In this document: positions 28,919 through 36,764 of the stretch, piece by piece
Numbering within the stretch: position 1 is the stretch's first letter
How the letters are laid out: each line of letters starts with the position of its first letter
Source of the DNA: UBA3206 sp964548855
GTDB lineage: Bacteria > Bacillota_I > Bacilli_A > Acholeplasmatales > Anaeroplasmataceae
Reading direction: 5' to 3'
DNA: 64,000 nt
Assembly (NCBI GenBank): GCA_964548855.1
Contig: CAZJSR010000006.1
Location: forward strand, 3,787 to 67,786
The notes under the pieces: generated by a model
What the model was told of the DNA's origin: nothing
Database searches by the model: none
Seen by the model: the letters and a program-made list of their open reading frames with translations, nothing else
Position numbers and translations under genes: made by a program

Positions 28919-29352
28919 TGGAAAGAATTAAGAGTTTTCAAGTAGACCATATGACATTATTACCAGGTGTTTATGTTTCTAGAGTAGATACATTTGATGG
29001 TTTTTCATTCACAACATTTGATATAAGAGTCACAAGACCAAATTTTGAACCGGTTATGGATACTGCTCCAATTCATACAATTGAGCATCTTGCGGCTACA
29101 TATTTTAGAAATTATCACGAAGATAAAACTATGTATTTTGGTCCTATGGGATGTAGAACAGGGTTCTATTTAATTTATAAAGGTGATCTTACTGTTTTAG
29201 ATGTAATCTCTGATATAAAGGATTGTTTTAACTTTATTTTAAATTTCAAAGGTGAAATTCCTGGTGCTTCTAAAGAAGAATGTGGAAATTATTTAGATAT
29301 GAATTTAGATATGGCTAAATTTTATGCAAAGAAATTTTTGTCTGTTTTATAG
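28918..29352 (+). CDS. luxS: S-ribosylhomocysteine lyase (LuxS)
   Basis: 144 aa. Zinc/iron site HTIEH plus the later Cys of EECGNYLD; GPMGCRTGFYLI carries the catalytic Cys. Splits S-ribosylhomocysteine into homocysteine, which feeds MetH, and the AI-2 precursor DPD. Its start overlaps the metH stop by one base. Pfs, needed just before LuxS, is not in the window. Confidence 0.95.
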   Translation: MERIKSFQVDHMTLLPGVYVSRVDTFDGFSFTTFDIRVTRPNFEPVMDTAPIHTIEHLAATYFRNYHEDKTMYFGPMGCRTGFYLIYKGDLTVLDVISDIKDCFNFILNFKGEIPGASKEECGNYLDMNLDMAKFYAKKFLSVL

Positions 29353-29360
29353 GTGATTAT

Positions 29361-29975
29361 ATGAATGAACTTAAAATAAAGGATATCTTAAATAAAACTA
29401 AAGATATTACATTGGTTGCGGCAACTAAATATGTAGATGAAGATACTATGGAAAAATTATTGGAATTTGGAATAAATAACTTTGGTGAAAACCGAGTAGA
29501 TAGTTTTATAAGAAAACATTTTGTTATGAGAAATTTACCAATCATATGGCATTTTATTGGCCATCTTCAAAGAAATAAAGCCAAACTTGTCTTAAATGAC
29601 ATTGATGTTCTTCACTCGCTTGATTCATTAGATTTAGCTAAAATGATTGAAAATTTAAGAGATAGACCACTTGATTGTTTTATAGAAGTTAAAATGACAT
29701 CTTCTAACACAAAAAATGGTATATTACCTGAAGAATTATCTAGTTTCCTTTTAGAAGTAAAAAAATATCCTAAAGTTAACATTATTGGTCTTATGACAAT
29801 GACTGAAAGTGACATGGATGATAGTATGAAAAAAGAAGTATTTGATAATTTAGTTAAATTAGGTCATAAATATAATTTTAATAATTTTTCAATGGGTATG
29901 AGTAATGATTATGAAATAGCTATTAATAGTGGAAGTACCTATGTTAGATTAGGTAGAGTATTATTTGAGGATTAA
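29361..29975 (+). CDS. YggS/PLPBP family pyridoxal phosphate homeostasis protein
   Basis: 204 aa. LVAATKYV carries the PLP lysine; NFGENRVDSF, IWHFIGHLQRNK and FSMGMSNDYEIAI are family signatures. A PLP carrier rather than an enzyme. It lies 8 bp after luxS with a GGTGAT site and is probably co-transcribed. Confidence 0.92.
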   Translation: MNELKIKDILNKTKDITLVAATKYVDEDTMEKLLEFGINNFGENRVDSFIRKHFVMRNLPIIWHFIGHLQRNKAKLVLNDIDVLHSLDSLDLAKMIENLRDRPLDCFIEVKMTSSNTKNGILPEELSSFLLEVKKYPKVNIIGLMTMTESDMDDSMKKEVFDNLVKLGHKYNFNNFSMGMSNDYEIAINSGSTYVRLGRVLFED

Positions 29976-29976
29976 T

Positions 29977-31461
29977 ATGAAATCAGTTACCGATTTAGAA
30001 ATGAAAAGAATAGATAAAAAAACACAAGAAAATATTCCTTCTTTTGTTTTAATGGAATCAGTAGGTAAAAAAATGGCAAATGTCATTTTAGATAGATATC
30101 ATTTTAATAAAGTGCTAATCATCGCTGGAAGTGGCGGAAATGGTGGAGATTCTTATGTCATAGCTAGATATTTACTAGAGAATAATAAAGATGTTTATGT
30201 TTACCAAGCTAAGAAAATAACCAATTTGGATACTAAAAAGAATTATGATTTATATAAAGGAAAATTTGTAAATGACTTAGAAGATTTAAATTATGATATT
30301 ATCATAGATGGTCTTCTTGGTATAGGTTTTATAGGTGAATTAAGTTTAGATTATATAAATATAATAAAAAAAATAAATAATTCAAAAATAACAGTTATAT
30401 CACTAGATATTCCATCGGGTTTAAATTCATTAAATGGAAAAATGATGCCAGTTAGTATTAGGTGTGAATTATGTATAGCGGTTAAATATCCTAAAGTTGG
30501 TTTATTTTTAAATGATGGCCTAGATACATTTTCAAAAATCGAAGTAATTGACTGTGAGATTATGTCATCTAAAAATACTATAGATATTTTTCAAAAAGAA
30601 AATTTTTATGGTATGTTTAAAAAGAGATTAAGAAATTCGAATAAATCTACATATAAAAGAGCCTCTTTAATTGCTGGTAGTTATAAATATCCAGGAGCTT
30701 CAATGATATCTTATAATGCGTTATTATCGTTAAAAATGGGAATTGGTTATAGTTACTTATATGTTCCGTACGAATTATATGAACTATATTTACTTAAGTA
30801 TCCAGAAATTATCGTTTCTCCACTTAGTTCAAAAGATAATCATATTAAATTTAATAAAGAACAAATAGATGAAATAATAAAGAAATCTGATTCAATATCA
30901 ATTGGTATGGGAATGGATATATCTATTGATTTATATGAAACTATTGAGTATTTACTAAAAAATTATGATAAAACATTGATAATAGATGCGGATGGTCTTA
31001 ATTCAATAAGTAAATATGGTGTAGATATTTTAAAAAATAAAAAAGCAAATGTAATTATTACACCACATATAAAAGAAGCATCTAGACTTTTTAATGTATC
31101 TATAAAAGATATATTAAAAGATCCTATTAAATATGCTAAAGATTTCAGCAATAAATATAATTTAACTGTTATATTAAAAAATAATACTACAGTTATTGCA
31201 CAAAATAATAATATAGGTATTAATATATATGGAAATACTGGCCTTGCGAAGGGTGGAAGTGGAGATGCACTAACTGGAATTCTATCAGGAATTTGTGCAT
31301 ATATGGATGGTTATGATAATTATTTAAAATCTGCACTTTCTTGTTATATATTAGGGTATGCATCTATTTTATGTAATAATTATTTAGAAGTAGAAACTAT
31401 GACTATTACAGATATAACAAAGTATATTAGTGATGTAATAAAAGATTTAAAACAACCATAG
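29977..31461 (+). CDS. nnr: Bifunctional NAD(P)H-hydrate epimerase / ADP-dependent dehydratase
   Basis: 494 aa. N-terminal YjeF_N epimerase (GSGGNGGDSYVIARYL) joined to a C-terminal carbohydrate-kinase-like dehydratase (IIDADGLNSI, GNTGLAKGGSGDALTGILSG). Repairs damaged NADHX and NADPHX. Start at the ATG one base after the YggS stop, with GAGG upstream. Confidence 0.92.
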   Translation: MKSVTDLEMKRIDKKTQENIPSFVLMESVGKKMANVILDRYHFNKVLIIAGSGGNGGDSYVIARYLLENNKDVYVYQAKKITNLDTKKNYDLYKGKFVNDLEDLNYDIIIDGLLGIGFIGELSLDYINIIKKINNSKITVISLDIPSGLNSLNGKMMPVSIRCELCIAVKYPKVGLFLNDGLDTFSKIEVIDCEIMSSKNTIDIFQKENFYGMFKKRLRNSNKSTYKRASLIAGSYKYPGASMISYNALLSLKMGIGYSYLYVPYELYELYLLKYPEIIVSPLSSKDNHIKFNKEQIDEIIKKSDSISIGMGMDISIDLYETIEYLLKNYDKTLIIDADGLNSISKYGVDILKNKKANVIITPHIKEASRLFNVSIKDILKDPIKYAKDFSNKYNLTVILKNNTTVIAQNNNIGINIYGNTGLAKGGSGDALTGILSGICAYMDGYDNYLKSALSCYILGYASILCNNYLEVETMTITDITKYISDVIKDLKQP

Positions 31462-31474
31462 TGGTTGTTTTTTT
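31449..31474 (+). terminator. Intrinsic terminator
   Basis: AACAACCA/TGGTTGTT with a 3-nt loop containing the stop codon, followed by nine T. Ends the metF-nnr unit. Confidence 0.8.
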
Positions 31475-31519
31475 TTAGTAAATACGTAAATTTTTGTATA
31501 TATATTAATCGGTGATAAA

Positions 31520-32191
31520 ATGAAAATTAAGGATATTTCTAAAGATAATAGACCAAGAGAAAAACTGCTTAATAATGGTGTAGAATTATTATCTAATGAA
31601 GAACTTCTTGCGATACTTTTAGGAAGTGGTGTAAAGGGAAAAAGTGCAATTGAACTGGCTTATAAAATAATATCTGATGCTGGTAATATTAAAGAACTTT
31701 ATAATAAAGATATTAAAGAATTGCTAAAAGTTTCAGGTTTAGGTCCTGCAAAGGCCTCAGTTATTACAGCTTCGCTTGAATTAACTAAAAGAGCTTTAAG
31801 TTATAGTGAAAATTTAGAAGAATATGATACATCTAAAAAAGTATTTAATTTACTTTCTCCTCTTATGTCTTTAGAAAGAATAGAAGTTCTTTATGTATTG
31901 CTTCTTGATAATAAATGTCGTTTAATTAAATATAAAAAAATATCAATTGGCGAAAAAACAAGATGTCTATTTCCAATTGAAACAATCCTACATCTTGCTA
32001 TAAAATTTGAATGTTCAAATATAATTATTGCTCATAATCATCCTTCAGGAGAAGTAATGCCATCAGATGATGATATTGATTCAACTGAAAGATTATTTAA
32101 TGCACTAAACTTAATAAATGTTTCTTTAATTGATCATTTAATAATAGGTAATAATAAGTATTATTCATTTAATGATATGCATATTCTTTAA
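31520..32191 (+). CDS. radC: JAB-domain protein RadC
   Basis: 223 aa. N-terminal UPF0758/HhH part (LAILLGSGVKGKSA, VSGLGPAKAS) and a JAMM metallo motif IIAHNHPSGEVMPSDDD. Named for repair, but the true role is unclear. GGTGAT site. As in Bacillus, radC is near spoIVFAB; here the mre/min genes between them are absent. Confidence 0.92.
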   Translation: MKIKDISKDNRPREKLLNNGVELLSNEELLAILLGSGVKGKSAIELAYKIISDAGNIKELYNKDIKELLKVSGLGPAKASVITASLELTKRALSYSENLEEYDTSKKVFNLLSPLMSLERIEVLYVLLLDNKCRLIKYKKISIGEKTRCLFPIETILHLAIKFECSNIIIAHNHPSGEVMPSDDDIDSTERLFNALNLINVSLIDHLIIGNNKYYSFNDMHIL

Positions 32192-32201
32192 TGGTGATTT
32201 A

Positions 32202-32687
32202 ATGAAAAAGAGTTTATATATTCGTTTATTTGTATTATTAATAATTACATTAATTATTTTTCTATTATCTAAATTAAGATTTATAAATATAAGTAATTTT
32301 AAAGATTATGCTAATTCTAATATAAATCTAAGAAAAATAAGTGAAATTTATCATTATAATTATTTCAATAAAGATACTTTAGTTTCTAATAGTAATAATA
32401 TTATTGTTAAAGATGTATTATATTATGATAATCATATTGATATATATCCACTTGATGATAAAGTAACATTTCCTTTATCTGGACTTATTATTAAAGCATC
32501 AAAAAATGAAGTATTAATTGAAGCTTCTAATGATCTAATTTATTCAATTTATAATATATCAGATATAAGAGTTAGGATATATAAATACGTAGCTGTTGGT
32601 GAGATTTTAGGATATTCAAATTTCTACAGTATTAAAGGAAATAATTTCACTGATTTAAATTATATCGAAAACTATGAAGAAATTTAG
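32202..32687 (+). CDS. SpoIVFA-like membrane protein with degenerate LytM/M23 domain
   Basis: 161 aa. One N-terminal transmembrane helix (LFVLLIITLIIFLLS), then a domain resembling an M23 peptidase fold (VTFPLSGLIIKASKNEVLIE, VAVGEILGYS) without HxH zinc residues. SpoIVFA is the scaffold/inhibitor of SpoIVFB and has this architecture. The following M50 protease gene makes the assignment plausible. GGTGAT site, overlapping the end of radC's transcript closely. Confidence 0.65.
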   Translation: MKKSLYIRLFVLLIITLIIFLLSKLRFINISNFKDYANSNINLRKISEIYHYNYFNKDTLVSNSNNIIVKDVLYYDNHIDIYPLDDKVTFPLSGLIIKASKNEVLIEASNDLIYSIYNISDIRVRIYKYVAVGEILGYSNFYSIKGNNFTDLNYIENYEEI

Positions 32688-33432
32688 TTTTAGTTTATCT
32701 TTGTTTATATTTATTATTACGGCTTTATTATTAAATTTTAATAAGTTATTATTGTTTTTATTTATATTTATTATTTTTCATGAATTAGGTCATTTGATGA
32801 CTATTAAATTATTAAAATATGAAATATATAAAATTCATATACTACCTTTTGGATTTTTAATTGAGTGTAATATGAATAAAAATAGAAGTCTTAAGGAAGA
32901 TTTATTGGTATATTTAAGTGGAATAATAGTTAATATCATAATTTCTTTATTTATTATTATTTTTAAATTAAACAAATTTTATTTATATATTAATATAGGG
33001 CTTATATTATTTAATATTCTTCCTATAATCCCTTTAGATGGTGGTAGAGTATTAATATCAGTGATGGCCTATAAAATTCGCTATAAAAAGGTTTTATTTT
33101 GTTCTAATGTAATTTCTTTAAGTATATTAATGATAATTATTATAATATCAATTTATTTTAAGGATATAAATATGATATTGATGTCTTTATATTTATTAAT
33201 GTTTAATATAAAAACTCTAAAAAACTATAAAAAAAATTATAATGAATTTTTATTAGGAAAATATTTGTATCCTAATTATTACTTAAAATATCATTATGTA
33301 AAAATTGAAGAAGTGGGAGTATATAATAATTATTTTAAGGGGAAGAATAATTTATTTATAAATAATAAAAAAAAATATTATGAAAAAGATGTTTTAGAAA
33401 AAAAATATAAAGACAAGAAAACCTTGTCTTAA
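32674..33432 (+). CDS. SpoIVFB-like M50 site-2 intramembrane protease
   Basis: 252 aa, about six helices. Zinc motif HELGH at residues 36-40 within a helix, and the second site NILPIIPLDGGRVL. In spore formers SpoIVFB cleaves pro-sigma-K in the forespore outer membrane. The C-terminal part is a short basic tail rather than a CBS domain. Starts 14 bp inside the SpoIVFA-like gene, with no clear site of its own. Converges with the CotJ genes. Confidence 0.8.
   Translation: MKKFSFSLSLFIFIITALLLNFNKLLLFLFIFIIFHELGHLMTIKLLKYEIYKIHILPFGFLIECNMNKNRSLKEDLLVYLSGIIVNIIISLFIIIFKLNKFYLYINIGLILFNILPIIPLDGGRVLISVMAYKIRYKKVLFCSNVISLSILMIIIIISIYFKDINMILMSLYLLMFNIKTLKNYKKNYNEFLLGKYLYPNYYLKYHYVKIEEVGVYNNYFKGKNNLFINNKKKYYEKDVLEKKYKDKKTLS
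33410..33430 (-). terminator. Terminator inside overlapping gene ends
   Basis: AAGACAAG/CTTGTCTT stem. On the minus strand it runs into a T-rich stretch, so it probably ends the CotJ transcript. It lies within the last codons of the spoIVFB-like gene. Confidence 0.55.
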
Positions 33433-33977
33433 GTTAAATATTTATTTAATAATTCTCCAAAACGTTCGAAATGTATTATCTCTCTTTGTCTTAAAAATTG
33501 TAAAGGACCTAATATTTCAGGATTTTGTGTTTGATCTATTAAATATTCATACATTTTTTTAGCTTTTGCTTCAGCAGCAAGATTTTCACATAAATCTGTT
33601 ACTGAATCTCCAGAAACAGCGTAATAAGATACTGTATATGGATTTCCGAATGTATCTGATGGCATGAAATTATATCCATGTTCTGTATAATTTTTATCAA
33701 GTCCTAGGTCTTTAAGTTCACTTAATGATAAGTCTTTTGTTAATTCAATCATCATCGTTGATAGTATTTCAATATGTGCAAGTTCTTCAGTTGCGATATC
33801 TCTTAGAAGTTTTTTACCTATTTCATCTTTCATTGTAAAACTTTGATTGAAATATCTCATCGCAGCTCCTAGTTCTCCAGCATATCCTCCTATAGCTGAA
33901 TTTAATAATGATGCGAATTTTCCATCAGGTTTAGTAATTTTTAAAGGATATAATAATTCATTATTATATGACCACAT
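33429..33977 (-). CDS. cotJC: Spore coat protein CotJC / manganese catalase-like
   Basis: 182 aa, ferritin-like four-helix protein. Metal ligands are visible as Glu in GGYAGELGAAMRYF, Glu and His in ATEELAHIEIL, and REIIHFERFGE. It matches CotJC, a spore-coat protein of the Mn-catalase superfamily. It overlaps the CotJA/B-like gene upstream by 14 bp, the classical cotJ order. Confidence 0.88.
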   Translation of the reverse strand: MWSYNNELLYPLKITKPDGKFASLLNSAIGGYAGELGAAMRYFNQSFTMKDEIGKKLLRDIATEELAHIEILSTMMIELTKDLSLSELKDLGLDKNYTEHGYNFMPSDTFGNPYTVSYYAVSGDSVTDLCENLAAEAKAKKMYEYLIDQTQNPEILGPLQFLRQREIIHFERFGELLNKYLT

Positions 33978-34266
33978 TATTATCTCCTCCTTTATATTTT
34001 ATGGCTTTATATAATTCTTGTTTCATTTTAGAATAATCAGATAATGCATTTGAGTCATTAGGATGTGTATCTAAAAATAAAGTAATCTCTATTAAAGCAA
34101 ATTTATAAGCTTTTATTATGTTATCAATTGATGATTCTAAATTCATAGGTTCATATTTATATGGTTCATATAAATTATTCCATATTGAGCCTTTTGATAG
34201 GCCTTTTAGAATGTCATAATTAACATCATAATCTTGTGGTTTTATATAAATTTTTGCAAGTTCCAT
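33964..34266 (-). CDS. Fused CotJA-CotJB-like spore coat protein
   Basis: 100 aa. Residues 5-40 resemble CotJA (KGLSKGSIWNNLYEPYKYEP). Residues 48-92 resemble CotJB (KAYKFALIEITLFLDTHPND). In Bacillus and Clostridium these are separate genes, and CotJB carries a longer C-terminus that is missing here. AGGT/GGAGG site upstream of the ATG. A sigma-E-like promoter is recognisable at 34284-34313. Confidence 0.75.
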   Translation of the reverse strand: MELAKIYIKPQDYDVNYDILKGLSKGSIWNNLYEPYKYEPMNLESSIDNIIKAYKFALIEITLFLDTHPNDSNALSDYSKMKQELYKAIKYKGGDNNVVI

Positions 34267-34283
34267 TTTTTTACCTCCAATTT

Positions 34284-34313
34284 ATATTATGAAATTTATT
34301 TTAATAAATATAG
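34284..34313 (-). promoter_or_regulatory. Candidate sigma-E-type promoter of the CotJ genes
   Basis: On the minus strand, CTATATT, a 15-bp spacer and CATAATAT resemble the sporulation sigma-E pattern (ATATT and CATA core). No good sigma-A promoter is evident in the same gap. In AT-rich DNA this could be chance. Confidence 0.3.
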
Positions 34314-34314
34314 G

Positions 34315-34346
34315 CAAAAAAAAATATGGTAGATAATCTACCATAT
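34315..34346 (-). terminator. Ferredoxin terminator
   Basis: ATATGGTAG/CTACCATAT hairpin (34324-34346), then nine T on the minus strand. Confidence 0.8.
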
Positions 34347-34348
34347 AA

Positions 34349-34519
34349 TTATTCTTCAGAAATAGCTGAAACTGGACATGCAGCTTCACATGCACCACAA
34401 TCGATACACATATCTGCATTAACTGAAGCTTTATCTTCTAAAGAGATTGCTTCTACTGGACACTCACCAACGCAAGTTCCACATCCAACACATTCATCTT
34501 GATTTACTTTTCTTGGCAT
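34349..34519 (-). CDS. 2[4Fe-4S] ferredoxin
   Basis: 56 aa. Two cluster motifs: CVGCGTCVGECP and CIDCGACEAACP, each CxxCxxCxxxCP. Low-potential electron carrier for anaerobic metabolism. AAGGAGG site before the ATG. Monocistronic, between a terminator and its own upstream region. Confidence 0.95.
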   Translation of the reverse strand: MPRKVNQDECVGCGTCVGECPVEAISLEDKASVNADMCIDCGACEAACPVSAISEE

Positions 34520-34656
34520 AATAATATCCTCCTTGTTTATTTATATTATATAAAATTTTGTGTTTATTGTAAATAATATTAAGATAAAAAGCACTAATTA
34601 TATTGTATTTAGAGAAAATATTTAGTAAAATATAAATGTTTAAAGGAGTGAATTTA

Positions 34657-34899
34657 ATGTCTATTTTTACTTTATTAGTAGGATTTAAAATTTGGGAAGG
34701 CGTTTTATTAATGATATTATGCCTTATTGTAGGTTTAGTCTTAGGCTTTTTTATTTCAAGAAAAGTATTTAAAAATTATCTAAAGAAGAATCCTCCAATT
34801 AATGAAAATCAAATTAGAGCTATGTTCCAACAAATGGGACGTCCTGCAAGCGAAAAACAAATTAGAGCTGTAATGAAATCAATGGAAGAAAATAGATAA
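34657..34899 (+). CDS. YneF family (UPF0154) membrane protein
   Basis: 80 aa. One N-terminal helix (WEGVLLMILCLIVGLVLGFF) and the conserved tail KNPPINENQIRAMFQQMGRPASEKQI typical of YneF. Function unknown. GGAGTGA site before the ATG at 34657; the frame runs 7 codons further upstream. Confidence 0.9.
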   Translation: MSIFTLLVGFKIWEGVLLMILCLIVGLVLGFFISRKVFKNYLKKNPPINENQIRAMFQQMGRPASEKQIRAVMKSMEENR

Positions 34900-34906
34900 T
34901 CATTAT

Positions 34907-34972
34907 GCAAAAAAGACTGTTTAAATACTATATTTTGAAAAAATCAAAATTTGCGTATTTACAGTCTTTTTT
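34907..34972. terminator. Long bidirectional terminator hairpin
   Basis: An AAAAAAGACTGT arm pairs with ACAGTCTTTTTT, with extended TAAATAC/GTATTTA pairing and an inner ATTTTGA/TCAAAAT hairpin. Sits between convergent yneF-like and plsC genes. Confidence 0.8.
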
Positions 34973-34973
34973 T

Positions 34974-35762
34974 CTATTTTTTTATATAATTTTCGATTAA
35001 CTCTTTTGTAGTGTCACTTAATTCTTGGGTTGTCATATTTATAACGTCTTCTTTAGAAATAACTTTTATGATATCTAAATATACATTAGTTTTTCTAAAT
35101 GGGGCTCTTTTTTTAGCTAATTCAGGATTTTTAATTACTACAATTACCAACGGACATTGTGCCTTTGATGCGATTTTAAATGCACCTGTTTTAAAAGGGA
35201 GAAGTGTTGATCCTTGATTTCTTGTACCTTCTGGATATATTCCCATACATGATTTATTTTCTTTGATTATGTTTGCGGCATTTGATATAGTTATAAGACC
35301 TTGTCTTGGATTATCTCTATCTAAAGGTAAACAAAAACATTTATGCATTAATTTACCAATGAAAGGTATTTTATATATTTCTTTTTTTGCAACAAAACCT
35401 ATTTTTTCTTTTCTAAATGCATACATGGTAAGAAGAGGATCTAATCCACTACGATGATTTCCTACTAATAAAAATTTTTCATCTGGTAGTAATTCTTTAT
35501 TTTTTATTATAATTTTAACTCTCATAAATGTTTTAATTATATATAAAACTCTATTTGAAAACCAGCGACCTATAACACTATTTTTTTTACATGGTTTATT
35601 AACGTTGATTGTAAGAGTATATATATAACAAACAATTACAAAAATTAGTAGAATACCTAAAAATAAGGATATGAATACTATTGGTATTAAATAAATTTTT
35701 ATGATATCTAAAATAAATAAAATAATGCTAATTAATAATAAAAATAAAACATATAAAATCAT
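34974..35762 (-). CDS. plsC: 1-acyl-sn-glycerol-3-phosphate acyltransferase
   Basis: 262 aa. HX4D motif in VGNHRSGLDPLLTMY, and GIYPEGTRNQG. Two N-terminal helices anchor it. Acylates lysophosphatidic acid made by PlsY, whose gene is directly upstream in the same direction. The two together give phosphatidic acid. Confidence 0.92.
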   Translation of the reverse strand: MILYVLFLLLISIILFILDIIKIYLIPIVFISLFLGILLIFVIVCYIYTLTINVNKPCKKNSVIGRWFSNRVLYIIKTFMRVKIIIKNKELLPDEKFLLVGNHRSGLDPLLTMYAFRKEKIGFVAKKEIYKIPFIGKLMHKCFCLPLDRDNPRQGLITISNAANIIKENKSCMGIYPEGTRNQGSTLLPFKTGAFKIASKAQCPLVIVVIKNPELAKKRAPFRKTNVYLDIIKVISKEDVINMTTQELSDTTKELIENYIKK

Positions 35763-35791
35763 AACAAACTCTCCGTTTAATAAAATGATGA

Positions 35792-36496
35792 TTACTTAGC
35801 GCAATCATCATTATTTTCTTTAACCTTTTTCTTTTTAAAACAATTTTCTGTACCATTTATTAATCGTACAAAATTAGATTTATGTTTAATGATAAGGAAT
35901 GTAGCAACTATTGAAAACAAAATACATACTGCAAGTCCAGGATTTCCTAATATGAAACTATTATCTAATCCAAATGCGTAAAGTAACCATCCTGTTACAA
36001 CAACTGCGACAGCTGCGAAACTTGAACATAAACATACATATCCAGTCGCAACTAATGTTATACCAAATACTATTAAACAACTAATTGCGGCAAGTGGGCA
36101 TAAAATAAAAGTTACACCAAGAGAAGTAGCAACCCCTTTTCCGCCTTTGAATTTTAAGAAAATTGAGAATGTATGTCCAATGATTGCGGCAAGTCCATAA
36201 AATAGATATGGTATTTGAGATTCAAATACTCCTAACTTTTCTAAAACATATCTAACTATAAATATTCCAAACATTCCTTTTAATACATCAAAGAAAAAAA
36301 CTAAGAATCCTACTTTTTTTCCTAAAACTCTAATACAATTTGTTGTACCTATATTTTTACTACCATGTTCTCTTACATCAATTCCTGTAATCGATTTTCC
36401 AATCCATATTCCAAATGGAATAGAACCAACAATATAAGATAATAATAAAAATACAATTGTTAATGTCACATTTAGTGCAAAACTAGTTAAAATCAT
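35792..36496 (-). CDS. plsY: Glycerol-3-phosphate acyltransferase (acyl-phosphate type)
   Basis: 234 aa, several helices. PlsY motifs GSIPFGIWIGK, HGSKNIGTTNCIRVLG and FKGGKGVATSLG are in order. Uses acyl-phosphate to acylate glycerol-3-P. A 30-residue hydrophilic C-terminal tail (FKKKKVKENNDD) is extra. Confidence 0.94.
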   Translation of the reverse strand: MILTSFALNVTLTIVFLLLSYIVGSIPFGIWIGKSITGIDVREHGSKNIGTTNCIRVLGKKVGFLVFFFDVLKGMFGIFIVRYVLEKLGVFESQIPYLFYGLAAIIGHTFSIFLKFKGGKGVATSLGVTFILCPLAAISCLIVFGITLVATGYVCLCSSFAAVAVVVTGWLLYAFGLDNSFILGNPGLAVCILFSIVATFLIIKHKSNFVRLINGTENCFKKKKVKENNDDCAK

Positions 36497-36708
36497 ATAT
36501 AAAACCTCTTTTTTATTACTATTTAATTATACTAAAAAAATAAAATTTATCAATTGATTTATTATATGGAATTACAAAGTTTCGATTTAATTTACATATT
36601 TTACCATAATGTAGGTTAATTTTATTATTTAGGACTAATTAAATTAAGCTTTAATAATGAATTTTTTTATTTTTTATTTTTTAAAAAAATAGATAATATT
36701 GTTATAAA

Positions 36709-36737
36709 TTGAAAAATATGATAATATCAAATTATAT
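36709..36737 (+). promoter_or_regulatory. Candidate promoter of parE-parC
   Basis: TTGAAA (36709-36714), 17-bp spacer, TTATAT (36732-36737), 27 bp upstream of ATG. The rest of the 268-bp plsY-parE gap is AT-rich with no gene. Confidence 0.4.
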
Positions 36738-36764
36738 ATTTTAAAATAATAAGGGTGTGTAAAA

